From: Chloroflexota bacterium
GTDB taxonomy: Bacteria; Chloroflexota; Anaerolineae; Promineifilales; Promineifilaceae
Assembly: GCA_024223125.1 (NCBI GenBank)
Contig: JAAEOP010000253.1
Coordinates: 1-14,714, forward strand
Length of the DNA stretch: 14,714 bases
Direction of reading: 5' to 3'
The notes beneath the pieces were generated by a model. It was not told where the DNA came from and made no database searches. It saw only the letters and a list, made by a program, of their open reading frames with translations. Made by a program: the position numbers and the translations under genes. The first letter of the stretch is position 1. The number at the start of each line of letters is the position of its first letter. Below are positions 1-7,452 of the stretch, in pieces.

Positions 1-37
1 AATTCTCTCCCGACCAACAACCTATTGGAGAAAACCA

Positions 38-1054
38 ATGAATACCCCCACAACTGATACATTTAACCGCCCACTTCGCGACTTACGTATTTCTGTCATT
101 GATAAATGTAATTTCCGCTGTCCCTACTGTATGCCGGCCGATATCTTTGGCGCCGATTATGATTTTCTGACTAAAAGCCAATTGTTAAGTGACGATGAGA
201 TTGTGCGTCTGGCCGGTTTGTTTGCCCGGTTGGGGGTTTCAAAGTTTCGTCTGACAGGTGGGGAGCCGTTGATTCGACCAAAATTACCAAAGCTAGTTGC
301 CCGGCTGGCCCAAATTCCGGACATCGAAGACCTGGCGCTGACGACCAACGGTTTTTATCTGGCAAAATATGCTCCTGCTTTGCAAGCGGCCGGACTGCAT
401 CGCTTAACCATCAGCCTGGATTCGTTAGATGACAGGGTGTTTCTGGAGATGAACGGCCGTAAATCCACCCTCGCCCATGTATTAAACGGATTGGCTGCGG
501 CCGAAGCGGCCGGGTTCACTCGCCTGAAAATTAACTGTGTGGTCAAAAAAGGGATCAACGACCATACCATTGTTGATTTGGCACGGTATTTTAAGGGCAC
601 AGGCCATATCGTACGCTTTATTGAGTATATGGATGTGGGTAATTTGAATGGGTGGCAGCTGGATGATGTGGTCACGGCCGAAGAAATTTTACAAGCCATT
701 GACGCCGAAATGCCTCTGGAACCCGCCCTGCCAAACTATGTTGGCGAAGTGGCTGTCCGCTACCGTTACCTAGATGGCTCAGGGGAAATTGGCCTGGTCA
801 CCTCAGTAACAAAACCGTTTTGCGGCGATTGCAGCCGCGCCCGGCTTTCCAGCGCCGGTGAATATTACACCTGTCTTTTTGCACATCATGGTACAGACTT
901 ACGACAGCCGCTGCGAGACGGCGCTTCTGATGCCGACATGCTGGCTTTAATTGGCGGTGTCTGGCAACGGCGCAAAGATCGTTATTCAGAGCTGCGTACT
1001 TCTTTTACACACATTCCCATGAAGGGGGCAGAGATGTACAGGCTAGGGGGATGA
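38..1054 (+). CDS. moaA: GTP 3',8-cyclase MoaA (molybdenum cofactor synthesis)
   Basis: This is a radical-SAM enzyme that, with MoaC, turns GTP into cyclic pyranopterin monophosphate, the first step of molybdenum-cofactor synthesis in the cytoplasm. The N-terminal CX3CX2C cluster motif is C24, C28, C31 (KCNFRCPYCMP), the SAM-binding GGEP is at 74-77, and the second, GTP-binding [4Fe-4S] site is C262, C265, C279. The chain ends in the Gly-Gly tail (337-338) known to be essential in MoaA. At 338 residues it has the usual family length and looks intact. The ATG at 38 has a GGAG ribosome-binding site at 27-30 with 7-nt spacing. No other molybdopterin gene follows; the next element is an inverted repeat and then an unrelated ABC exporter, so any moa partners lie upstream or elsewhere. 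Confidence 0.96.
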   Translation: MNTPTTDTFNRPLRDLRISVIDKCNFRCPYCMPADIFGADYDFLTKSQLLSDDEIVRLAGLFARLGVSKFRLTGGEPLIRPKLPKLVARLAQIPDIEDLALTTNGFYLAKYAPALQAAGLHRLTISLDSLDDRVFLEMNGRKSTLAHVLNGLAAAEAAGFTRLKINCVVKKGINDHTIVDLARYFKGTGHIVRFIEYMDVGNLNGWQLDDVVTAEEILQAIDAEMPLEPALPNYVGEVAVRYRYLDGSGEIGLVTSVTKPFCGDCSRARLSSAGEYYTCLFAHHGTDLRQPLRDGASDADMLALIGGVWQRRKDRYSELRTSFTHIPMKGAEMYRLGG

Positions 1055-1064
1055 GTGATGAGTG

Positions 1065-1158
1065 GTAACCATTCACTCCCCAAGGTGCCCGGCACTTATA
1101 AACGAGTGTGCTACTCCAGTAGACTTGGTAATGAAGTGCCGGGCACCTGAATGGTTAC
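1065..1158. repeat. Imperfect inverted repeat between moaA and the ABC-2 operon
   Basis: The arms match in two blocks. The outer block is 11 bp (1065-1075 against 1148-1158). The inner block is 15 bp, aggtgcccggcactt (1083-1097) against its exact complement (1134-1148). The left arm has 7 extra bases between the blocks, and the loop is about 36 nt. In RNA it would fold into a long hairpin, but there is no T-run after it, so it is not a classic terminator. It is flanked by direct copies of ATGAGTG. The rest of the 1055-1219 spacer shows no clear promoter. It may be a non-autonomous (MITE/REP-like) element or a 3'-end stabilising hairpin for moaA. Confidence 0.8.
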
Positions 1159-1219
1159 GATGAGTGGGAAGAAATAGTGTCAGTCACTTCTCACGGATCA
1201 ACACAAGTGAGTTGTTTGT

Positions 1220-2161
1220 ATGGAAACTGATAGTGCGATTCGATTGCTGGGTTTGAGTAAGACATTTGGTCATCGCCAGCGACAGGTGAAAGCGGTACGC
1301 AGCATCAATCTGGAAGTGGAGTCTGGTCAGGTCTATGGCTTTTTAGGCCCAAATGGGGCTGGCAAATCAACCACTATCCGCATGATTTTGGATTTGATAC
1401 GGCCGTCACGTGGCGAAGTTCATCTCTACGGCCGCCCCGTCAAACAAAACCGTACCATTTTGCAACAGCGCGTCGGCGGGTTGGTGGAAGGAGCTATGTT
1501 CTATCCATTCCTGACCGGAAGACGCAATCTGGAAGTGTTTGCTCGCACCGGCGGATTTTATGATGAAGAACGGATCGGGGCACTGCTAGAACAGGTTAAT
1601 ATGGGAGACCGGGCGGATCGGCCGGTGAAAGGGTATTCCACCGGCATGAAACAGCGATTGGGCCTGGCGGCAGCGTTATTGAATGATCCCGATCTGGTGA
1701 TTCTGGACGAACCAACCAACGGGCTGGACCCGGCGGGCATTCAGGAGATGCGCCAATTCATCCGTGAACTGGTGGAGGCGCAGGGCAAGACTGTGTTCTT
1801 GTCCAGCCATCTACTGAGTGAAGTGGAGCAGGTTTGTGACCGGGTGGCGATTATCAACGAGGGGAAAATCATCCGTGAAGGGCGAGTAGCTGAGTTGCTG
1901 GCGGCGCAGAGCCATTTGCACATTAAGGCAGAACCGTTGGAAAAGGTAACGGCCGTTTTGGGGAGCCAGTGGCCAGCGACCTACGAAAACAACGGCGTGA
2001 CGTTGGCGGCGACGCATGAAGATACGCCTCACATTGTGCGCCAACTGGTTGAAAACGACATCTCGATTTTTCAGGTACGCAGCCAGCGACAAAGTCTGGA
2101 GGCATTTTTCCTGAAAGTAACCGGTCAGGAAGAAATGAAGGGGGAGGCAGCAGATGGGTAA
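1220..2161 (+). CDS. ABC-2 type transporter, ATP-binding subunit (BcrA/CcmA-like)
   Basis: Nucleotide-binding subunit of an exporter; it acts on the cytoplasmic face of the membrane with the permease encoded next. Visible motifs: Walker A GPNGAGKST (43-51), signature STGMKQ (140-145), Walker B LVILDE (159-164) with the D-loop NGLDP, and the switch histidine in SSH (H197). The Q-loop position reads VEGAMFY, with Glu in place of Gln, as is common in the bacitracin-exporter (BcrA) branch. The C-terminal ~100 residues form the less conserved extension typical of ABC-2 ATPases. Its stop overlaps the permease start by 8 nt, so the two are translationally coupled. No strong ribosome-binding site precedes the ATG at 1220. 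The substrate cannot be told from sequence; antibiotics, lipids or peptides are all possible. Confidence 0.93.
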   Translation: METDSAIRLLGLSKTFGHRQRQVKAVRSINLEVESGQVYGFLGPNGAGKSTTIRMILDLIRPSRGEVHLYGRPVKQNRTILQQRVGGLVEGAMFYPFLTGRRNLEVFARTGGFYDEERIGALLEQVNMGDRADRPVKGYSTGMKQRLGLAAALLNDPDLVILDEPTNGLDPAGIQEMRQFIRELVEAQGKTVFLSSHLLSEVEQVCDRVAIINEGKIIREGRVAELLAAQSHLHIKAEPLEKVTAVLGSQWPATYENNGVTLAATHEDTPHIVRQLVENDISIFQVRSQRQSLEAFFLKVTGQEEMKGEAADG

Positions 2162-3035
2162 TGTATTACGCGCTGAATGGCAAAAAATGACTGGCAATCG
2201 GTGGACGATTGGCCTTCTCATCTGGGTTTTTCCGATAGGCGCTTTTTCGCTTATTGCTAGCTTATCTTTGATGGCTCTCCTGAGCACCACTGCTCGTGAT
2301 AATTTATATCTGCAATTGTGGACGGAAGCCTTTATGATGCCATGGAGCTTTATCAACAATATGTTTGGTCAGATGTTCCTGTTGGGATTTACGGCCGTTA
2401 CTTTTGCCGGCGAATACCAATGGGGTACTTGGAAAAACATCCTGCCTCGTCAGCGGCGCAGCCAGTTGATCATAGCCAAGTTCATCAATATAGGCGTACT
2501 TATCCTCATCACCTTTACCCTGACCTCCTTGATTTTTGGTTTCGGTTATGGAATTCTCTCCTACATTGCCGGCGAGCCTTATGGCCCGGAAGTGACCAGT
2601 CAAATTGTTCGAGAATTTCTGGGTGATTATGCTCTGGAGGCGACATTGGCCTTTGTTTCGATCACCATTACGTCTGTTTATGCCGCTCTGGCCGCTATTC
2701 TGATGCGCTCTATTTTGGGCGGGGTCATGGTTGGCATAGGGATTTCCCTTGTAGACCCACTACTCTTCACCATGAGCTTGTGGTTGTCCCGCGTACTTGG
2801 CAGTGCGTTCTTTTTGCATCTGGCACGTATCAGCCCGTTTTACAATATCGAGAATATCAAATCTTGGGTGCGTAACGATCAGGCTGTCAATTGGATGGAA
2901 ACGTCTTTTGAAATGTTCCATGAAAAAGCGCCGGTTGATAGCATGGGCTTTTCCATGCTGGCGCTGGCAAGTTTGGTACTGTTGGGGATTGGGCTGGTGT
3001 TGTTTTTGTTCCAGCGGCAGGATATTACGACGTGA
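2154..3035 (+). CDS. ABC-2 type transporter permease
   Basis: Membrane subunit of the exporter whose ATPase gene overlaps it by 8 nt. The 293-residue protein has about six hydrophobic segments (roughly 18-43, 66-86, 109-139, 162-184, 187-208 and 264-287). A cytoplasmic stretch after segment two has the ABC-2 pattern E(87)..W-G-T-W-K..P-R..R (about 87-102), the region that contacts the ATPase. The ATG at 2154 has GGAGG at 2143-2147 with 6-nt spacing, a strong start. It meets the FtsX-type permease gene on the other strand tail to tail with only 18 nt between stops and no hairpin between them. The length and topology fit one half-transporter per gene, so it probably works as a homodimer with two ATPase subunits. 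Confidence 0.9.
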   Translation: MGNVLRAEWQKMTGNRWTIGLLIWVFPIGAFSLIASLSLMALLSTTARDNLYLQLWTEAFMMPWSFINNMFGQMFLLGFTAVTFAGEYQWGTWKNILPRQRRSQLIIAKFINIGVLILITFTLTSLIFGFGYGILSYIAGEPYGPEVTSQIVREFLGDYALEATLAFVSITITSVYAALAAILMRSILGGVMVGIGISLVDPLLFTMSLWLSRVLGSAFFLHLARISPFYNIENIKSWVRNDQAVNWMETSFEMFHEKAPVDSMGFSMLALASLVLLGIGLVLFLFQRQDITT

Positions 3036-3053
3036 GGTAATGAGGGGTGGGGG

Positions 3054-5465
3054 TCAGGCGTAGGCCAGACTTTCGCGGACGCTGACCTGGGTGGCGGAGC
3101 GGGCGGGCATGACGGAGGCCAGGATGGAAATAAGTAGAATGGAGATTAACCAGATGACAACGGCCGTGCCGTCAAATATAAAATCGAGTTCAACCCCCAT
3201 GATCGTTTGCCCCATCGTTTTGGCCATCGGCTGACTGAAGAAATAAGCCAGCGGGATAGCCAACAGCCAACTCAGTAATCCTTGCAATACCCCCTCCATC
3301 ACAAAGAGTGACATAATCGTGCCCGAAGAAGCGCCAATTGCCCGCAGTACGCCAATCTCGCGGGTACGTTCCACCACACTAATGCCCAACGCCCCCATCA
3401 AACCAATACCCCCTACCACTGCCATAATCATCGCTAAACTGAGCATAATAATGATGATGCTGGCAAACTGGGCATCAATGTCGGCCCGTTCCTGGGGTTT
3501 GGTAGATGTGGAGAAAAGGGACACATCCATGTTTTGGGTTTCGTAGGCATCTTTGAGAGCGTCGGCCACGGCCGTCGTCCCTGCCAAAGATTTATCAAAG
3601 GTTGTCAAAAAAAGTAGCGTCCCCCGGTTGGCCTGTTTGGTCACATCCACCACCGCTTCCAGAGGGGCATAAATGGCTTCCGTATTAAAATCCGCTCCAG
3701 AAACGGAGATGTAGGTGCCGACAACTTCCCAACTATCTTCCCCCAATAGTCCCAGGTCCAGCCGAATTGTGTCGCCGATGCTGATCTTGTTTTCTGCGGC
3801 CGACAGATCGCTAATGATCACCACACGGCCGTCGCCCGGTTGCAGCCAACGACCTTGTATGATTAACGGCCGCTGCATTGTCGTGCCTATGGGAATACCG
3901 GTTAACTGCGCCCCCAACCCGGCCGAATCGCGTACCCGCTCCCCTTCACGTAAAATTGTGGCGCTGTGACTATACCAAACCTCCGCTTCATCCACCTCCG
4001 GCAAAGATTGAGCAATGGCTAATATCCGCTCTGTTCGCTGATCTTGAAAAAAACCGATACGAGCATCATAACCACGCCGGGTCATCTCATTATCCAGGGT
4101 GTTGGTGGTGGACGTGGTCAGAGTCATGACGATGAGGAACATGATCCCGGCAACCACCAACACCAACTGTGTCAACAACAGCCGCCCTTTACGCCGGAAC
4201 ATATTGCCCAGCGAGGCAGCGTAAACAGCCGGTAAATATCGAGCGCTAAACCGTTCAATCAACTGGTCTAATAGACTGCTGCCAAAATCACCGCCCAACC
4301 CATAGCTGGCGATGGCTTCACGCACGCTGATGTGCGCTCCTTTGAGAACAGGCCATAAAGCAGCCAGGAGGGGTACGGCCGTTGCTGCCAACACCTGCCA
4401 CAAAAGCGCCGATTGGGAAACCCGGAAGGTTTCAAGATCAACATTAAACAGGTTCAAAAACCAGCGGCTGCTGCCGAAAGCGGTAATGGCCCCCAGCGGC
4501 AAAGCGATGAGTAAAGCTGCCAATCCATATACCAGTACTCCGACCAAATACATTTTGATAATTGTGCCGCTGACGCCCCCAACAGATTTAATAATGCCAA
4601 TCTGATCCGTTTGTTGGGTAATAATCGCCATAAGCGTATTGATAACCAGCACGACGGAAAGGAAGAGGGAGACGACAGCCATGACGCGCAGGACAATCAT
4701 AATGCCGTCTACAAAATCTCGTCCCCAATGCCGGTCAGATTCCTGGTACAGTGTCACAGCGACGTTGTACCCTTGCTTCGTCAAGCGGTCACGGACTTCG
4801 CCGGCTACTTCTTCGGCATAATCGCGGCTATAGGGGTCAACAGAGATGAGTACATTGGTGAAGGCGCCTTCGGGAATGCCCAGTTTAGCTAATCCCTTGC
4901 CGTCGGTGAAAAAATGAGCTTCGCCGCCAAATGCGGGTGGTTGCACAAAAGGGTGGCGAATCAGCCCATTGATTTGAAAGGGGCGGTCGGTGGCATCCAG
5001 CTCCAAAATGATCTCATCCCCCACACCAATATCAAACGCCTGGCTGGAAAGGCGTTCAATGCCGATAGCGCTTTCGGTAGGCCAGTCACCTTCATTCAGG
5101 GTCACGAAATCGTAAATCTGGTTATTGAAATCGTCCCGCATGGTGACAGTGCCTTCCTGCCATTCTCCATCGGGGCTGGTTTTGTAGCGCAGGCTGATGC
5201 GATTGGCAGGGTCTACATCTACAACACCGGGAATATCTTTGAGTCTCACGGCCGTTTCCCGATCTATTGTCGTATTCAAAAAGACAGAGATATGTGACGG
5301 ATTGACAGCCCGATGAGAGGTGTCCATCCCTCCCAGAAGCTGATCTACCATGCCAAATACAGCCCCAATAGCAAACACCCCCGCCGCAATGCTGAGAATT
5401 ACCAACAATGTGCGGGCTTTGTTGTGCCACAGGTCGTGCCAGACTTTGTGCCAGATTACGTCCAT
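3054..5465 (-). CDS. ABC transporter permease with two FtsX domains (MacB/LolC-like)
   Basis: This 803-residue membrane protein belongs to the type VII (mechanotransmission) ABC permeases. In order: a first transmembrane helix (about 19-41), an extracytoplasmic MacB-PCD-like domain (about 50-250), a three-helix FtsX domain (about 253-375), a linker, a fifth helix (about 427-450), a second extracytoplasmic domain, and a final FtsX domain (about 665-795) with the conserved RTREIGVLRAIGAS motif from residue 700. This is the twin architecture seen when two FtsX units are fused in one chain. The ATG at 5465 is preceded only by a weak GGAA. It lies 42 nt downstream of the LolD-type ATPase gene on the same strand, its evident partner. 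Such pairs move lipoproteins, peptides or drugs, or drive cell-wall enzymes; the substrate is unknown here. Confidence 0.92.
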   Translation of the reverse strand: MDVIWHKVWHDLWHNKARTLLVILSIAAGVFAIGAVFGMVDQLLGGMDTSHRAVNPSHISVFLNTTIDRETAVRLKDIPGVVDVDPANRISLRYKTSPDGEWQEGTVTMRDDFNNQIYDFVTLNEGDWPTESAIGIERLSSQAFDIGVGDEIILELDATDRPFQINGLIRHPFVQPPAFGGEAHFFTDGKGLAKLGIPEGAFTNVLISVDPYSRDYAEEVAGEVRDRLTKQGYNVAVTLYQESDRHWGRDFVDGIMIVLRVMAVVSLFLSVVLVINTLMAIITQQTDQIGIIKSVGGVSGTIIKMYLVGVLVYGLAALLIALPLGAITAFGSSRWFLNLFNVDLETFRVSQSALLWQVLAATAVPLLAALWPVLKGAHISVREAIASYGLGGDFGSSLLDQLIERFSARYLPAVYAASLGNMFRRKGRLLLTQLVLVVAGIMFLIVMTLTTSTTNTLDNEMTRRGYDARIGFFQDQRTERILAIAQSLPEVDEAEVWYSHSATILREGERVRDSAGLGAQLTGIPIGTTMQRPLIIQGRWLQPGDGRVVIISDLSAAENKISIGDTIRLDLGLLGEDSWEVVGTYISVSGADFNTEAIYAPLEAVVDVTKQANRGTLLFLTTFDKSLAGTTAVADALKDAYETQNMDVSLFSTSTKPQERADIDAQFASIIIIMLSLAMIMAVVGGIGLMGALGISVVERTREIGVLRAIGASSGTIMSLFVMEGVLQGLLSWLLAIPLAYFFSQPMAKTMGQTIMGVELDFIFDGTAVVIWLISILLISILASVMPARSATQVSVRESLAYA

Positions 5466-5470
5466 TTTTT

Positions 5471-5505
5471 GTGTTCCGTATTCCGTGTTCCGTGTTCGGA
5501 TTACG
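5471..5505. repeat. Degenerate heptamer tandem repeat (GTGTTCC unit)
   Basis: Five 7-bp units start at 5471, 5478, 5485, 5492 and 5499: GTGTTCC, GTATTCC, GTGTTCC, GTGTTCG, GATTACG. They fill almost the whole 42-nt gap between the ATPase stop and the FtsX permease start. Read on the minus strand the unit is GGAACAC, which supplies the only weak Shine-Dalgarno-like bases ahead of the permease ATG. It has the same 7-bp period as other spacers in this window but a different unit sequence. Confidence 0.75.
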
Positions 5506-5507
5506 GT

Positions 5508-6218
5508 TTACGGCCGTTCATCGCGGACAATACGGCCGTTACGGATTTCCAGGAGGCGTTGGGACTGCTGTGCCAGGGCGATGTTATGCGTCACCATGAT
5601 CAGGGTTTTGCCCTGGTCAATTAAGTGGCGAAACAGGTCAAACACCTCGTCGGATGTGCGGGTGTCCAGGTTGCCGGTCGGTTCGTCGGCGATGATGAGC
5701 GGTGGGTCATTAGCCAGGGCGCGGGCGATGGCGGCCCGCTGCTGCTGCCCGCCAGAAACAGCGCCGGGCAGCTTGTATGCCTGGTCGGCCAATCCAACTA
5801 AATCGAGCAGATGCAAAGCCCGTTCTTTGCGTTCTTTGCGGGGCAGCTTTTTGGTAAAGTCCATGGGCATGATGATGTTTTGCAGCAAGTTGAGGGCCGG
5901 CAGTAGTTGGAAAAATTGGAAGACAATGCCCAATTCAACACCCCGCCAGAGAGCCAGCTCATTTTCGCTCATGTGGGTGAGGGCACGGCCGTTGACCACA
6001 ATTTCCCCCTCGGTGGGATGATCAATTCCCGAAATCATGTTGAGCAGGGTAGATTTACCGTTGCCCGATTCGCCGACCACAGACACAAACTCCCCCCGCA
6101 AAATATCCAACGAGATATGACGTAAAACAGTGATCTCCCCATCCCCTACCGGAAATGTTTTAATCACATCCTGCACCTGGACAATTGCTTCTGTGGGACC
6201 TGTTACCGCTTCGTTCAT
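5508..6218 (-). CDS. LolD/MacB-type ABC transporter ATP-binding protein
   Basis: ATPase partner of the twin-FtsX permease encoded directly downstream on the same strand. The 236-residue chain shows Walker A GESGNGKST (49-57), Q-loop Q101 in VFQFFQL, signature VSGGQQQ (154-160), Walker B LIIADEP (174-180), D-loop GNLD and switch H211 in VTHN. The 'ADEPTGNLD' sequence and the length are typical of the LolD/FtsE/MacB branch. I start at the ATG at 6218, with AAGG seven bases before it on the minus strand, rather than a TTG at 6239 that would add seven residues from the repeat-rich spacer. It is probably co-transcribed with the permease gene. Both octamers near its 3' end (5510 and 5532) are exact ACGGCCGT copies. 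Confidence 0.94.
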   Translation of the reverse strand: MNEAVTGPTEAIVQVQDVIKTFPVGDGEITVLRHISLDILRGEFVSVVGESGNGKSTLLNMISGIDHPTEGEIVVNGRALTHMSENELALWRGVELGIVFQFFQLLPALNLLQNIIMPMDFTKKLPRKERKERALHLLDLVGLADQAYKLPGAVSGGQQQRAAIARALANDPPLIIADEPTGNLDTRTSDEVFDLFRHLIDQGKTLIMVTHNIALAQQSQRLLEIRNGRIVRDERP

Positions 6219-6241
6219 AAAGAAACCTTGTATACACAACT

Positions 6242-6301
6242 GTCATTCCTGCGAAGATAGGAATCCACGCTTGTTCAGATATAGATTCCTGCCTTCGCAA
6301 G
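6242..6301. repeat. REP-like inverted repeat (GTCATTCCTGCG family)
   Basis: The arms 6250-6265 and 6284-6299 are complementary at 14 of 16 positions and carry the ATTCCTGC...GCAGGAAT-type core. The same family occurs at 7277-7334 in this window. It lies between the acetyltransferase and LolD-type ATPase genes. Similar GTCATTCC(T/C)GC palindromes are widespread intergenic repeats in many bacteria. It may stop, slow or stabilise the leftward transcript, but it has no T-run. Confidence 0.7.
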
Positions 6302-6307
6302 TTGGAT

Positions 6308-6328
6308 AATCTCTAATCTCCAACCTCT
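6308..6328. repeat. Heptamer repeat AATCTCT/AATCTCC downstream of the acetyltransferase gene
   Basis: Units AATCTCT (6308), AATCTCC (6315) and AACCTCT (6322) lie just past the 3' end of the acetyltransferase gene. They are the reverse complement of the GGAGATT-type units on the other side of that gene (6911-6941), so the gene is bracketed by inverted copies. Confidence 0.65.
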
Positions 6329-6330
6329 AT

Positions 6331-6903
6331 TCAATTATCAACATTAAAATCCCGTTTGAGTAAGGCGAAGAGATGCAGGTCGTGGTAAGTGCGACCCCAG
6401 TAACCATATTCGCGCAGTACGCCTTCTTCCTGAAAGTTCAATCGCTGCAGCAGGTTCATAGAAGGCGTATTGCCGCGCATGACGTAAGCTTCAACCCGGT
6501 TTAGCTGCATCTGGTTAAAGCCGAATTGGAGGACGGCCGTTAACACCTCTGTCATAATCCCCTGCCGCCAAAAAGCTTGCCCCAATTCATAACCAACGCC
6601 GGCACAGTTAAAATGACGTTTCCAATCGTTATAACCACACGTTCCCAACAGCCAATCATCTGTCTGGCGGGCGATGGCCCAACGGATAGTGCGCCGTTCG
6701 GCAAAGCGCTGCCGCATCCGCGAAATCAGCCTCTCTGCCTGAGACATTTCGGTGTATGTGGGTTGATCATAGTAGCGAGTCACGGCCGTGTTGCTGAAAA
6801 TATCATAAACAGCCTGGGCGTCTGACGGCCGTATCGGCCGTAAAACCAACCGCGATGTTCCCAACACCGGAAACACATCAAAGAGCGCATTAAGATCAGT
6901 CAT
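6331..6903 (-). CDS. GNAT-family N-acetyltransferase (RimJ/RimL-like)
   Basis: A cytoplasmic acetyl-CoA-dependent acetyltransferase of the Acetyltransf_3 type, whose members modify N-termini of ribosomal proteins or small amines. Visible marks: the N-terminal TSRLVLRPIRPSDA strand (16-29); the central beta-strand VGYELG leading into the acetyl-CoA pyrophosphate loop RQGIM (113-117), close to the R/Q-x-x-G-x-G/A motif A; and NTPSMNLLQRLNF (145-157), the usual motif B. At 190 residues it has family length. The ATG at 6903 lacks a clear ribosome-binding site. It lies 54 nt after the Lrp-like gene and 112 nt before the ATPase gene on the same strand. The substrate is not predictable; the RimJ/RimL likeness is of fold, not proven function. 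Confidence 0.88.
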   Translation of the reverse strand: MTDLNALFDVFPVLGTSRLVLRPIRPSDAQAVYDIFSNTAVTRYYDQPTYTEMSQAERLISRMRQRFAERRTIRWAIARQTDDWLLGTCGYNDWKRHFNCAGVGYELGQAFWRQGIMTEVLTAVLQFGFNQMQLNRVEAYVMRGNTPSMNLLQRLNFQEEGVLREYGYWGRTYHDLHLFALLKRDFNVDN

Positions 6904-6910
6904 AAAAATA

Positions 6911-6941
6911 AAGAGATTGGGAGATTGGAGATTAAGAGATT
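6911..6941. repeat. Heptamer repeat (GAGATTG/GGAGATT units) upstream of the acetyltransferase gene
   Basis: About four units of a 7-bp motif (GAGATTG, GGAGATT, GGAGATT, then AAGAGATT with one extra base) sit directly before the acetyltransferase start codon, in the position where its leader and ribosome-binding site would be. Bases 6925-6941 are complementary to 6308-6323 on the far side of the gene, with one inserted base. The same units form the hairpin at 12257-12303. Confidence 0.7.
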
Positions 6942-6957
6942 CATAATCCTCATCACC

Positions 6958-7236
6958 CTAAGACAGCCCAATCGAAAACATCTCTTCCAGATCATGCTTG
7001 GAAAAGGCGCGGAAGGCAATTAACGTTTCGGAGCGGATAATGCCGGAAATGTTGAGCATTTTTCCGGTCACAACTTCGGCCATTTCATCATTATTTTTGA
7101 CGCGCACAATGGCGACCAGATCAAACCGGCCGGCGACAGAAAAAACCTCGCTGACACCTTCAATTCCGGCCATAGCGGCGGCGACTTCATTTACCTTGTG
7201 GGGTTCTGTATTGAGCAAAACAACTGTACTGACCAT
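6958..7236 (-). CDS. Stand-alone Lrp/AsnC ligand-binding (RAM) domain protein
   Basis: A small protein of 92 residues consisting only of the alpha-beta effector-binding (RAM) domain of Lrp/AsnC regulators. Family features are the first strand VSTVVLLNTEPHKVNEVAAAM, then the loop-strand VFSVAGRFDLVAIV, and GKMLNISGIIRSETLIAF near the end. It has no helix-turn-helix, so it cannot bind DNA by itself; such proteins are thought to sense amino acids as oligomers or to pair with full-length Lrp proteins. The start is decided by GGAGG on the minus strand. That site is 3 nt from a first ATG (7239) but 6 nt from the second (7236), which I prefer. The open frame continues upstream to 7410 only because it reads through a REP-like repeat giving the artefact peptide WIPAFAGMT. 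First gene of the leftward block. Confidence 0.87.
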   Translation of the reverse strand: MVSTVVLLNTEPHKVNEVAAAMAGIEGVSEVFSVAGRFDLVAIVRVKNNDEMAEVVTGKMLNISGIIRSETLIAFRAFSKHDLEEMFSIGLS

Positions 7237-7276
7237 CATCTGCCTCCATTTCCCTGAGTTAGTTGTAACTATACAG

Positions 7277-7334
7277 GTCATTCCTGCAAAGGCAGGAATC
7301 CACACATCTGGATACCCATCTTTGTGGGTATGAC
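7277..7334. repeat. REP-like nested palindrome, 58 bp
   Basis: The element has ends GTCAT (7277-7281) and ATGAC (7330-7334). Inside are two hairpins: ATTCCTGC (7280-7287) with GCAGGAAT (7292-7299), and ATACCCA (7312-7318) with TGGGTAT (7325-7331). Between the hairpins ATCCA and TGGAT also pair. The whole can fold as a cross with two arms. It sits in the divergent spacer between the Lrp-like gene and the HD-domain gene. Its relative is at 6242-6301. The remaining spacer bases (7335-7452) hold another GAGATTG-like stretch near 7421 but no promoter I can support. Confidence 0.78.
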
Positions 7335-7452
7335 AATCGAGAGATAGCTGTATAGCTAGGCTTGGTTTACAATTTATGGGTAACATAACGTCAACTGGCT
7401 CTTTGGGCAACCTTTTTTGAGATTGAAGATTTAGTAGTTTCTTGAGGTGACA

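Noticed and set aside
1811..2359. Antisense open frame of 182 codons across the ABC-2 ATPase/permease junction
   Set aside because: It lies opposite two clear genes, shows no family motif and has no ribosome-binding site; it is a shadow frame.
3036..3053. Possible bidirectional terminator between the convergent permease genes
   Set aside because: The 18-nt gap has no inverted repeat and no T-run.
7237..7410. 57-residue N-terminal extension of the Lrp-like protein, starting upstream of 7239
   Set aside because: It is the translation of the REP-like repeat and spacer (WIPAFAGMT), while a good ribosome-binding site lies directly before the ATGs at 7236-7239.
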